From: Pyrenula massariospora
Lineage: Eukaryota > Ascomycota > Eurotiomycetes > Pyrenulales > Pyrenulaceae
Assembly (NCBI GenBank): GCA_021030905.1
Contig: JAGFMI010000001.1
Location: forward strand, 1,178,001-1,242,000
Length of the DNA: 64,000 nt
Direction of reading: 5' to 3'
A program made the translations under genes and the position numbers. A model generated the notes under the pieces. That model was given only the letters and a program-made list of their open reading frames with translations, made no database searches and was not told the DNA's origin. Of this stretch, positions 1 to 12,220 are shown one piece after another (positions within the stretch are counted from its first letter, which is position 1; every line of letters begins with the position of its first letter).

Positions 1-985
1 CAATTCCATGCGAAGTTGTTCATTTCGTGCCTCCATGTCTGCTAGTCTCGTACTCGTCTTCTCTAGGTCTGAACTCAAGATATCCAATTCAGCTGCTGTC
101 GCGGAGCTTTGCGATTCTGCGCCTGCATCGCTGCCCAATCTTTGAGAGACCTCGTAGCTGGCTTTCATCTCTTTGAGTAGTCGTTCTTGGTTCTCAACTT
201 TCTCCTCCAACATTCGCTCCTTCGCATCCCAATTACTCTGCTTCTCCTCGAGTACCTTAGTCCACGAGGATTCTATTTCTTTGATTTTGCTATCTTGCCC
301 ATCTTGAAGCTCTTTGCGGGTGTTTCTTTCCGAAGTAAGTTGACGTTCGGTTTCCTCGAGCTGGCCTGTCAACCGGTTGACATTTCTTTGCAGCTGCTCT
401 TTCTCGGTACTAAGCTTTGGAACAGTCTCTTCGGACAGGAGCAGGGATTCAATAGAGGCTTCGAGGAGAGGGTACGGGTCTGGAACTTCGGACAGTGAAG
501 AGTATAGCTGGAGGAAAGCAGACGATGACGTCTTGCCTTGATTGGTTAGAAGGTCTATGAAGGCTTGGTACGCTGTTGTAATTGTTAAAATTTGTCCAAC
601 ATATTAGAGTTGCATGTTGTACCCTTAAGCAAGGTCTTGTGCTCTGCAATCTTCCCAGCATCATCAAGCTTTCTGAATTCTTTCGTCTTCTGCGCAAGCT
701 CTTTGCGCTGCACTAGCGAATCACGTTGATCGGCAACAACATCGGAGGCAGTAGAATCGAATCTCAAGATCAAGTTTGAGAGATCAACCCCTGCACGCAT
801 CATGTCAGTCCCCGAAAGCCAAGTACGTGAAATGTCGTCACTTTACCTTTCCAAGCTGCAATGGCTTTCTGAAATTTATTATCCGTCTCTGTCGGCTGTA
901 TGTTCTCTTCAATCTTGTCGTTCGGCGTTGCATGGCCGGCCTCCTCAAAGGAAGCTCTCACCTCAGTAGCAGCGAAGACGTCCAT
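1..985 (-). CDS. COY1: CASP/Coy1-like Golgi coiled-coil protein (3' end outside window)
   Basis: CASP (yeast Coy1) is a coiled-coil, tail-anchored Golgi protein of intra-Golgi vesicle tethering. Three exons are visible on the minus strand: 985-847, 790-623 and 572 to the window edge, with GT/AG introns and matching phases (293 residues seen). The conserved N-terminal block contains FQKAIAAWKGVDLSNLILRF, DQRDSLVQRKELAQKTKEFR and KLDDAGKIAEHKTLLK, characteristic of CASP. It is followed by SSSAFLQLYSSLSE and PDPYPLLEAS and then by long Glu/Gln/Lys-rich heptad-type coiled coil. The start at 985 is the Met just before the conserved block; another in-frame Met lies 12 codons upstream. The C-terminal CASP domain and membrane anchor lie beyond position 1. 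Family assignment is confident; the exact start is less so. Confidence 0.88.
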
Positions 986-1453
986 TCTCCAGACAACACC
1001 AGCCGATCGATAGAGTCGCAAAACAAGCCATGCATCACTAGGGGTTTCGAACGATCATGACGCCTCTGAAAACTGTTCACGGCTCTTTGGGTTTGAAGAC
1101 AATTGCGGGCTGCTTAACTGTCCCGAGCTGCCCTACGTGTAATCGGGATCGGCAGTGTCACGGCACGGACGGGTCGGCCGCCGTTGGAGATTTAAAGCTG
1201 CATTGCCTGGATGCACACGCATATACTACATACATGCAAATACTTTCCACTGTCTTCCGAACTTTCTTTTGCAGAATTACGTCAATCTCTCAGATGTCGG
1301 TTATGATTGTGTTTCAAATGTCTCTCATGGCCCCGCGGCCAATCGTTCTTCAGAAATAAATTCTTTCCTAGACCAGATGAACACCATTTTGACCCCTTGA
1401 TCGACGAAGACATTATACTATCTATATTTCACACCCCAACCATATCTAGCTCC
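986..1453. other. Intergenic: promoter side of CASP gene, 3' side of hemerythrin-like gene
   Basis: I see no convincing gene. Short open frames here lack splice-compatible extensions and family resemblance. The stretch must hold the CASP gene promoter and the 3' UTR of the HHE gene. Confidence 0.5.
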
Positions 1454-2372
1454 TCACGAGAGAAATTGTAATGGTCGTGGCTGACCATTGAAATGGCAAC
1501 CACAGAACCTCCAAGCTCCACGGTGTTTCCGGTACAGATACCATTTTCCAAGCAGTACTAGAAACCATGGCAGCAAATTTCTCGTCCCACCTTCATAAGT
1601 GAGGTCTTGGGAACCAAGGCACCAAGGTATGTCAACATACTTTTTAGAGAAAAATTAGATATTGTCAGCTGTGATCGTCTGGTATCTCTTTGGAATTCGG
1701 TTGGAAGGTGTCACTCACCAAATCGAGGCCCTTCTGAACTTCAGCCTCCACCTCCAAGAAAAGTTTCTTAACTTTCTCTCCATCCGGGTCATACTCCCTC
1801 AGAGCCAGCAGACTATCAATCTCCTCATGCATGTGTTTTTCTAGCGGTGGACCAAATCCGTCGATCATTCTCTTGACCTTCTTCCCGTCATACCCTTCCC
1901 CACCCTTCTTCTGACACTCCTCCACCCACTCCGCAAACTCTTCGAGTCCGTGCTGAAACGCATCATGCTGATCAAGATTTTCTTGCATTGACCCCGGCTT
2001 TCCAGTTACCTCGGTCTCGATCCGAGGAAAGAAGAGAGTCTCCTCGGAGGAGTGATGGTGATGCAGCGTCCGCGACCAGCACCTACAGTAGAACAGGAAA
2101 TCCATTATATCTTCACGGTTGTGGACATGCTCGCACTGCAGGTAGACGCTATTGAGCATACGCATAAGGAGATTATGGGCGAGAGCCATGGTGTTCGCGG
2201 AGAAGATGCCGGGTGCCTGTTTTCCAGTGTTAGACGCAACGCCGTGGACCATTGATTGACAAAGAGCATGACGATGGAAAAGCTAACTCACCTCAGCACC
2301 TAATCGGTGTGCAGGTGTTTCGATCAGTTTGAAAGGGCCATCAACCCAAGGCGCAGATTTGGCCATGGTCAT
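1454..2372 (-). CDS. Hemerythrin HHE-domain protein
   Basis: Predicted four-helix HHE (hemerythrin-like) metal-binding protein of the fungal cytosolic type; substrate and role unknown. Exons 2372-2292, 2216-1719 and 1639-1454 give 254 residues. Helix residues are visible: MALAHNLLMRMLNSVY, then CRCWSRTLHHHHSSEETLFF (His/Glu ligand cluster), a QHDAFQHGLEEF segment, and FGPPLEKHMHEEIDSL carrying the H-xx-HE type signature. The third exon encodes a tail (LGSQDLTYEGGTR ... HRGAWRFCGCHFNGQPRPL) that I recall from other fungal HHE proteins. This supports splicing at the GTGAGT donor instead of reading on to the stop at 1665. The first exon supplies AKSAPWVDGPFKLIETP, a usual N-terminus for this group. 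A Met two codons downstream of the chosen start is equally possible. Confidence 0.85.
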
Positions 2373-4019
2373 GATCCTCAAGCTCGTCAAATAATGTTCT
2401 CGTGCTAGTCTGTATAAAATTCTCAGCTTGCCGTTGGGTACTCTCCAGGTTGAACGTCTCACAGCCTGGAAGTTGGAACACAGTCCCCTTTATAACCCGC
2501 CCATCGTCAGCCCAATTTCTCTTTGAGACACTGAACCACAAACCCCCCAACGCCTCCCCCAATGATGATTCCATTACCTTAAATCCTACGCCGTAAACCC
2601 TGAACGCGCTCGCGCCCGACATGTAGCGCAGCCTTGTCGACCTAGTTAGTCCCTCCGCCCACCCAATGATCGCTCACGCCTCAGCCCCTGCCATATACCC
2701 AACTCGGCCCACGCATCTCTTTTGGCGGGGGAAACAGGCCTTGAGTCCCCAATCCGGTTGCAATTCCTTAAATGACCCTCCCGCTCAGTCTTTGTCAGAC
2801 ACTATTTCTAACTGGGGCCAAGAACGAGTCCGACGGATTAGATTGTTTGATTTTTGGCCAAGGAAGTGACCTCGTTTCCCCCATCAGCTATGATGGGGGC
2901 TGAGTGAGAAATAACGCGTAGGGGCGCCACGCGCCGAGGGGGGGCGGAAAACTTGGCGGCTTCTCTGTGGTTTTGCGACTGTGATGTGTAACGCTTGGCA
3001 TGGACGCTTACAGGGTCACAGGGTGCGTTGCTTTTTTGAGGCTGAGTACCTTCGTATATCTGTGCACTACTCCTCGTTCTCATGGCACTCGAAGATACCC
3101 TGGCGTTTTCCTGGCACGCATGGTGGCACTGACTTCTTGGGCGTGCTTTGGGAGGCTTTTGAGGCTGCTCATTGGCGATAAGACAGTCTACCACGGATGA
3201 GTCTTTCCTCGGCCTTGGTCGTTCCAATATGATTAGATTGTGTCTAACAACGACGTTCGAAAGTGTATACAGAAAGGCAATTACAAAGCTCTCTCCTGCT
3301 CTCTTCCCTGGCACTTGATAACAACTTCCTTCTCCACACTAACTCGCATTCGTCATCTCTTCGACTGTCCACGGAGAATCGCCTATTGAATTTGGTCGTC
3401 ATGATGTCCTGATTATGTATATCGCTCTTGTGTTCTGATCTCGTCTCCCCAATGCTAAAGCCTTTTGTTGTGCTCTGCACGAGACGCACCCAGGAACTTT
3501 AATGCATATCCGAAGCAACTGAATCTCATGCGTATAATGGATGGAAATGGTGTTAACGGCTTAGACGTATGTCCCAGGGCTGATACCTGCTATTGCAAAG
3601 TTCTGAGACTAACATTGCATTTATCGGTTAAAATAGGAAGATCCCAGTTTGTTGATCCATTGTCTATCTTGCCTCCTGACCGCCTTGTATCCGCGTCTCA
3701 TCGTTGTCAATACACTTTAGGTAGATGAACGATAGGTTTTTGCATAGCATTAAGAGGGCGATCAATCACAATGCAACCTCTCCCCATTTGCAGTGTCGGC
3801 TTCTTTGGCTCCACTGCTGAAGGGGCTTAGCTCTGTCGTAACGGCATTGTCCAGCCACATGGTCGGGGGAGACCTTCATTTTGTCCCGAGCTGCTAGAAC
3901 TTTGACATGTCATAGACGTCAATGTTGTATGTTATTTGAGCCGCCATGAGCGACGATCGAAGTTTTTGGCCGCCTCAAGATTGAGATCAAGTATTTTAGT
4001 GTCACTGATGGGCAGGTCG
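2373..4019. other. Intergenic, no supported gene
   Basis: About 1.65 kb between the HHE gene start and the Zn2Cys6 gene stop. The longest open frame (2838-3314, minus, 158 codons) is Pro/Arg/Ser-rich, shows no recognisable domain and has no clear partner exons. I do not call it a gene. Confidence 0.45.
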
Positions 4020-5801
4020 TCAATAAAACGCGGTTGGAGAGTCGTAGACAAAAGCTGGCACACTTGCCACAGTCACATTGCAACCAAGTGACAGCAAAAG
4101 GTTGACTCTTGGCCATTCTTTGCTCTGACCGCGTGGACCACTACAATCTGGTCCCGGACAAGGTGTGTACAAAATGTTCCACCGAGTCAGGCGCTGCTCT
4201 TCGCCATCTTTGACCCATCCTTGCACTTCCATAGCCTCGTGCTCTGGGTCGCTGTTAACCCCAAAGACACAGATACGGTCACCTTCTGGAACGTCCGCGG
4301 CAGCTCGAATATTAGAGCGGCCGCGCTCCTCGAAGTTGATGACCCATTCTGCCGCTGCCCCAGCAGTACACGTATCCCACTGCGTCTGATGGCGGTGGAT
4401 TGATTTGAGGAGTTTGAGGGCTTCTCGACGTAGTTTTGGATCTCGACATCGCGTGGCGGTGAGGAATAATGGAGGTATGAAGCCGAGCGTGGGTTGAGCA
4501 AGGATACAGCCACCCTGAATTACAGGGCGACACCGTGCAATTATGAATGCGAAATCTTCACGATGGGGATCAAATTTCATCTCATCTCTGGGAAAATAGG
4601 CATCAACAGCGATGCATAATGCCCTATGTTGAGCCTCCAAAATCCGAAGCCTGTTCTCCTCGGCCTCGCTGCTGAATTGGCTGGTGGATAGTCTTGCCGT
4701 CGCCTGTGACCATCTGGCGAGTAAATCGACGATGTCGCGCTTATCGAAGTAGCGTATTTCTCCGTCAGAAGGACTGTAGTGAAGTTGAGATTTTGCGTTC
4801 ATGTGCATGGAAATTCCACTTAATGAGTTGAATGCCTCGTAACCATTTGGAAGACTTTTTGGAACAAAGGGTGCAGGACGAGCCCGAGAAGGCTGAGGCC
4901 ACTGCGTGTAGGACTCTTCTCTGGGCGGTTGGGATATGGCAACGATTTCGGCAAGAAAGCCATCGAATAAGGGCGCAAGTTCTTCGACGATCAGATCGTG
5001 ACCAAGAGTGCGGGTCTCCCTTTGTTTTTGGTATTCGTGAATGAGCTTGATACCATTTGCTGCATGCGTCCTATCCTTGAACGCAAACATATTTTCATAG
5101 GAGAAGAATAACAGACAGCATAGGAGAAGCACTTCGATGCTAGGCGTGGTAGTTGTCAGAGAATTCATAGCTTTGCAGTAGTGTTTGATCGAGTTTGTAA
5201 GGACGTCTTTGGCCCAAGAAGACTGAACCTCTGCGCTTAGTTGTTGATTTCCTAAACGCATGTGCATTAGGAACGTGTGGAAGAAAGTGACGTGGAGGCA
5301 TTTATCCTGTTAAGAAAAAGAATAAGCTTACCAACAGCGAGAATAGCATGCTTAAGAGCAGGGTGATCATGAGCTGCCTGGGGAATGGTGATGCCCCAGA
5401 CTCTTGAATAGCCGTAGTAGTGATGACGCTCTGACATACGCGACAGATAGAACTGGAATCCAGACGCCTCTTCGGCATTCTCAAACCTTTTGCTGACTAG
5501 ATTTGGGATCGAAACTCCTTGCTCGAGCGTCGACCAAGCGCAGTCCCGATTAGCTTTGATGCACCGTTGACAGACCGGCCTGGGGAAAGTTAGCTGAGAT
5601 GAAATATGACACTGGCGGGTTGACGAGCTTTGTCTCATCGCATTTTACCCTGCGCATCCTAGAGAGCACCATCAACAACGGGATCTTTGAATGGAACGCT
5701 TTGATCGGGACTTACCGACACGTCGTACAACCGCCTTTGCTCTTGGAGGTAATGACTCTTTTCCCACGCTGCCGCTTGGAAGCCTCCGGCGGGTCAATCA
5801 T
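4020..5801 (-). CDS. Zn2Cys6 transcription factor with fungal-specific regulatory domain (DUF3468 type)
   Basis: Likely nuclear DNA-binding regulator of 531 residues, targets unknown. Exons: 5801-5716, 5658-5629, 5579-5332, 5251-4020. Joined, they place six cysteines at residues 25, 28, 35, 42, 45 and 52, which is exactly C-x2-C-x6-C-x6-C-x2-C-x6-C (core RMRRVKCDETKPVCQRC). A basic stretch (KRQRGKRVITSKSK) precedes the cluster. The rest resembles the Fungal_trans_2/DUF3468 domain (ALKHAILAVG, then helical segments with FKDRTHAANGIKLIHEY). The cluster is spread over three exons. The second intron (5628-5580, 49 nt) only restores the cluster if its donor is GC instead of GT; it has a good GCTAAC branch and CCCCAG acceptor. 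The third intron (80 nt) contains several alternative AGs. The gene has an unusually long gene-free upstream region. Regulator class is certain in kind; the gene's job is unknown. Confidence 0.83.
5580..5628 (-). other. Probable GC-AG intron inside the zinc-cluster coding region
   Basis: Minus-strand 49-nt interval beginning GCTCGT and ending CCCCAG, with a GCTAAC branch motif 10-15 nt from the acceptor. Removing exactly this interval joins ...CDETK to P-V-C-Q-R-C in frame. The nearest GT (6 nt further in) gives the wrong phase. Inferred from protein conservation, not from transcripts. Confidence 0.65.
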
Positions 5802-7701
5802 GATGGAGGAGATCGGGCACTTGGTACGGTTCGTTCAAAAGAAATATACTGCCAGTGGCAGTAAATTCATGTCACCGCATCGGATAAAACGCGCAAAGAA
5901 CACAATTCGAGCTGTGTGCGTAGATTCGAAAGCCCCACGTCTCGGGGTTGCCAGTGTCGAGTCAGAACCCTGGGAGAGAGCGGCGGCGGGATGTTAAACT
6001 TTGTTTAGCTTAGGATCTTTTGAGGAAGAGTTGCTGGGCCTGTTATGCCCTTGACTGATGTGATCTCGTCGGCCGAGGACGGTCGCGATGTTTGTAATTC
6101 GCATTAGGGGGACGAGCCATGAATCTCAGGTGGGGGCGGCTTCGGTGCTGGGGAGTTGGAGATGCGATCCTTCAGCCTGCGAGATTCGCTTCCCGTTAGC
6201 GGTTTGGGGATAGCCTCGGCAGACGCGCGGCAATCTGACAGCTGCTCCGTCACGGTGCCGCTAGAGGCTCAGCCAGAGGGCAGCGGAAGGCCATTTCTGG
6301 GAGGCCTCGACCTATGAGATCGGACAGCTGCGCTAACATTAAGCATAAACCATCTCAGCACCGACGACGGCTGCTCCAGCTCCTGTCAGCAATGCCTGCG
6401 CTGTTCTAGACGTTTTCCAGCTCATCCCGAGGCGGCAGTACTGACGCCATGCAGCCTCTTGAGTAACTTTCCTTTTCCAGCCATTCGGCATTTTGGTCTT
6501 TCTGCGGCGTCGAAATTTCCCTCCACCATTTTCTCTTTTCGGCGGACGTGGCTTGTCTCCCTCAATACTGTTGGCTAATATTCAGGCCAGCCTTAGCCCG
6601 TTTCTCTGCCCATCGAAGCCCGGAAGTTTCCGATTCGGCTTGCTGACTGTGGCTTCGGACCTCACATCCTTCACGGTCGGCTTTGTAGAGCCTGCTTCAG
6701 GGGAACAACATGACTTGTTGATCATCCTACGGTCGATCGAAAGTACAGTTAATTCCGATTCAAGGCTATCCTCACAAGGAGTCGATGTTCTTACGGGCTA
6801 GAGAAGCAACTGCTCATGTCTGGATCTCTTGACTCGTTCCTTGTCCCGAACTAAGCTCAATGCAGAAGACTCAGTGATGGGAGATGGCTACGTTCATTTA
6901 ATAACTTGCTTTGATTTGTGGAAAGCATAGCGTATGAAGGTAAAGGCTGAACGAGGAGAGCCTGCCCGTGAGGCTAGAACCCCACGATCCCCCATAGCAT
7001 CTGGGCTCTTCCATCGGGTTGGAACATCACCCCCAATTGACGCCAAGCAAGATATAACACCTTAATATGATGCGGCACCATGCGGCCCGCTGGCAAGTCG
7101 TGGCTTGTAAAAGGTGAAATAATGTTCCGTGCTGACGGTACGGCCGCAGTTCCCCATCGTAGGCTTCACGCAGAGGCGTTATGGCCGCGAGGTAGAGCCG
7201 TCCTGCCCTCTACCCATGTTGTGCGAGGCGTATTGATTGCATATTAGTCAATGTTTCATTACCACGTTTGCTGGAAGAGGCTCCGGCCCTTCCGGCGCTC
7301 CTTTGTTGTGGTAAATTTGCGGTTTCACTCTCAATCATCGGCCGAATTACATCGCGTAGGCTCCTAAGAAATCTCTGGAAGTTCGTACGCTTTGATTTGA
7401 AGCTGCTGGTTGCTGTCGTTATTCAATGCTCCTGGGTAGTAACATTTGTACCCTCGTGACGGGTGGAAGAGTGTGAGTTGATGGACTTGCTCGGTCGACT
7501 AATGCTTGTTTTGTTGACCTTAACAAGACGATTTCCGAGGTGCAGAAGGCAATGACAAGACCTAGAAGGTAGCGACAGCCAATGCTAGGAAGTTGTGAAG
7601 ACGTGATGACTAAAACATGTTAGTATTTTTACAAATACGGGCGATTGAAGCTACCCAGACCAAGGCAGGCCTCCTAGAAGGCCTTGTGCCAGCCTATCGA
7701 T
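5802..7701. other. Long gene-free region upstream of the Zn2Cys6 gene
   Basis: 1.9 kb without a supportable gene on either strand. Open frames such as 6493-6801 (plus) have no codon-level or domain support. It probably holds the promoter of the regulator starting at 5801 and the 3' UTR of the CFIm25 gene ending at 7702. Confidence 0.5.
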
Positions 7702-8614
<913 letters not shown>

Positions 8615-8791
8615 TTTCAAACGAGCCTAGGATGAATTGCAACGGGACAAACAATATTAAGAGAGCGGATCGCATGGATTGATAGTGCGCGGTATGCACC
8701 GTGAGTCGCAATGCGAATTCGCGTTACTCCAATTCCAAGACCTAGGCACGTGATTTACTCCACCCTCCGCGTCATTTCCGCGTCTTACAGC

Positions 8792-11700
8792 TCAGCACAA
8801 ACGAATATACTTCCGCTCCGGCCCTGCCTTCTCGAAACGCTCCGCACTCACATGTCCCACACAGATCCTCTTTGCTAAACCTCCCTCCTCATAGTTCACT
8901 AACATGACATTGTTCGTCGCCCACGCCTCACCCACAACATCCCACTCCCGGAACTTCCTCGGCGTCAAGAACCCTCCGAACTTTTTGTTAAGGTATTGCC
9001 AGTAAAATGTTGTCGGTGGAAACGCCCTGACGCGCGAGAGCGCAACAACGTACATCTTTGAAAAGTCCTGGAACAGATCCGGGCTTTGGGGGTGATCCAT
9101 GAGCCTTTCCGGTGTAAGTACATCGTAAACGAAGCCCATATTGTTGAGAAGCTCTTTTTGTTCTCTGTCGGGGACGATCTGGCGCCATTCTTGCCACGAT
9201 GTGTTTGTGAAGCTCTCGACGAGGTACGAGTATAGTGAACGGATGAGTGAGAACCGGGCAGACTGTTTCATGACTTCTTCGATGTCGGCAAACCACGATT
9301 GAGCTTTCGTGGTAATGATATGACCACCCTCTTTCCATAGAGATTTGAGAGGGACAACTTTTGCTTCGACGTGCAAGACCTCTGTGGGAGGCGGTGGTCT
9401 GAACATAACAACACTGACGGGCTCGGAAGAGTGAGCAGAGGGGCAGATGGCTGGATCTGGGATGATTTTTGTAAAATGATCACCATCTTGAATGCCAATC
9501 CAAGTGACTTCGGATTGAAATGGCCGCTCGTCAGACAAGTCGAAGCCGAGATCCAACTTCGAGAAATGTTTGAGAATGTACCGAACACCCGATTGCCATG
9601 TAGCCTGCGGTTCGTCTTCCGGCATAAGATGCGCGCCGTGCTTCATCTCGCTGAGCATCCCGGCCAGGCCTTCTCCCTCGGCACACCACCTCTGGCTGAC
9701 AAGCAGGTCGACCGGGTCGGTCATTGATGCCCATGACCATGTTGGATAATAGTCTTTTCCATCCTCTGCTCGCTCATCACGCCGTTTCCTTGAGCCAAGA
9801 GGATTGCCCACCGGTGTCCACAACAAAGCAAGATCCATGGCGGCGGTGGGTAGGCCACAAACCACTTCCTTGTCCTGCGCAAAACGTCTTAGAAGGGTCG
9901 CGATTCCACTCCACGCTCGCAGGGCATCTCCCTTCTTTGTCAAGGTACGCTTCGTATAGTCTCGCAGGAGATGACGATATGTGACGAAATACCCAAGCAT
10001 GTACTTTTCGTGCATCGACTTATCTGCGGTCACTTCGTCGAACCCACCGAACAATGCACGAAGCGTATGGTTTGCAAACGAGGTCGGCAACATTCGTTCT
10101 GCGAAGCCAGTAGACAGGTTTGATTCAACTGGTTCGAAATCGGAACGGGTTCCACAAGTCTGCCCAGAGCCATAGATAAACAAAAATTTATTGGCAAGAT
10201 TCTTCCAGGACTGCGTATATTGTTTGAAAGGGTCCTTTGAAGCCTCGCCTCTGGCAGTGAGCGAAGTAGCCATTCCAGCTGCATGTGGAAGCTCCAGAAG
10301 TCTGGTCTCCCCATTGCAAGTCTCTCGACAGGATCCAGACCCACACAGGAAGAAAACTTCGATGTTTGTAAAGATTATGCATCGAGGGGCCAGTAAACGC
10401 TCTTGAAAGGTCCACCCTCTACAGAAAGTCAGCAATATGCTCTATGCAAACGATGAAGAAGTCTCGAAGGGAAAAGTTATTGCACCTGAATTTTACGCCG
10501 AGCACGAAGATGAGGTGAGTTGGGTCAAGGACCCAGTCCAAGCTAGGTAGATATAATGTGGACTAACAGGAGCTGCTTACCGGGTTTCGTATGGGGAATC
10601 ATCAGCTAGTGTTCCGAGGCTGGGATGTCGGCAAACAACGACGCGGTCTCGAGTTTGTACAACGTTGCATGGCGGTGGACGTGAAAGTGGCCGTACCCCT
10701 GGCAATGGATCCCAAGCCGAATTACCGGTCATTTTGACAATAGTTGCCAACGAGTGGCTGAAGATGAGATCCATTCGATCGACGTTGGCGTCAAAATGTC
10801 TCTTATCATCTTGCTTGATGCAGAGTTGATCAATCCACAGATATCGCTCACCAATTTTCCCCACGAGGGTCATCGCATCGCGAAAAGCCTCCGGTAATCT
10901 GTTGCTGCTTCTGAACAAGGCTCCTTTTTCCTGAAAACTGCAAAAATTATCTTTCTTGAGTCTGAATGAGTCTGAATCCGGAGCCTTGCCCCATTGATAC
11001 GAAAGCGATAGGTACTTTCTGGAGGTATTTGATTCTATTAGACAGCCATCCTGCACATCTACGAGGATGATGTCAATAGGGTCCTTTCTGGCATTGTTCT
11101 GAGTTTCACCCTCGTGTCGTTTCTGACAATTTGAGATCCAGAATTTGACTGTTTCAAAATTCAATTGTCGTCTGTCTTTGAGACTCTCAAACCAGGTTGA
11201 GCGATAATCTATGAAGTTGTGTAGCTCTGTCCTCCATCGATTTTCGCGAAAGGCTCTTCGCCACTGCTTTCTGCGAGAGATTCTGCTCGGTTGAGGTATG
11301 CCGCTAACATCACTATTTGAATCGATGGTCTGTGATTCTATGTCATTTAGACTCTTGCTTGCTTCAGGATCCTCTGCTCTGCTTGCTTGTTCGATCATGG
11401 GAGAAGGCACTGTGTCCGACGCGTTACTCCCTCGCATCTCTCGGAATGTCTTACGCCATTGCTCTCTACGTGATGTCTTCACCGGTACAGGCGTCGATCC
11501 AAGAGCCGGGTCAGGTTTTGACTCAACGGCAGGTTCAGGTATGGGATCAGGTACTGGCTCAGGTATCGTTCCAGGTACTGACTCTGCTATGGAACCTCCT
11601 ATTGAGCCATGTGTACGCTCAGCTGTATTGCTGACATCACTGACTGATTTGATGGTCATCGAATCGATATGCTCCAGATCAAGGTCGGATTCGGTATCCT

Positions 11701-12220
11701 CCATCCCATCCGCTTGTTCAATCATCGGGAGATCGCCTGCTCTAGCATCCTCGATCTGGCTTGGCCATTGAAACAACGAAGTGTTCTTTGCATCACTTGA
11801 ACGGGTTACAAGCAGCTGACAGACCTCAATGTTGTTGACTGTCACACGAAGCTCATTGAAGCTTCCACCAGCTATCATTGTTGACTTTAACAAGAACCTA
11901 CTAAGATGCATAATTCGAACCTTGTGTGTCTTGTTCAAATCTGCATACATCCGCCAGTCCTCTTTCATCGTCCGCACTATCAGCTTACACACGGTGCAGG
12001 TGTCATTATCGCTATTCTTCTCAACTTCTTCGAGCGAGCCATGATCGGTCAACCAGGTTATGGGAAATGACTCATATAGCTGGTTGTAGCAGCCTTTGCA
12101 TAAATTGGCACGTTCATCGGGATGAAGCCAGTTGTGCACAGTAGGATGCCTTCGCAAGGATTCAAGCATAGAGCTTCGTTTGGGCCTGGAGACATTTGTT
12201 GTTGTGCTTTGAGAGCCCAT
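8792..12220 (-). CDS. Large HET-domain protein (heterokaryon-incompatibility type)
   Basis: HET proteins are fungal NLR-like/allorecognition or cell-death effectors; the specific role here is unknown. Two exons, 12220-10581 and 10418-8792 (intron 162 nt), encode 1088 residues. The splice joins ...DDSPYETR to GWTFQERLL, recreating the HET signature exactly at the junction. Signatures in order: paired CxxC motifs at residues 41-44 and 75-78 (CKGC ... CTVC); a low-complexity Pro/Glu region (about 200-250); HET block 1 KYLSLSYQWG (about 402-411); LPEAFRDAM ... GERYLWIDQLCIKQDD (about 442-472); WTFQERLLAPRCIIFT; and later YPTWSWASM. Residues about 165-326 contain an imperfect internal duplication: both copies begin PMIEQA and end SRR-x-QWR-x-x-FRE. 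Length is at the upper end for HET proteins. No NACHT or transmembrane domain is seen. Confidence 0.88.

Noticed and set aside
2838-3314. 158-codon minus-strand open frame upstream of the hemerythrin-like gene
   Set aside because: Pro/Arg/Ser-rich, no family resemblance, no flanking exon signals.
8713-8722. Ten-base palindrome GCGAATTCGC between CFIm25 and the HET gene
   Set aside because: Too short to separate from chance in a 64-kb window.
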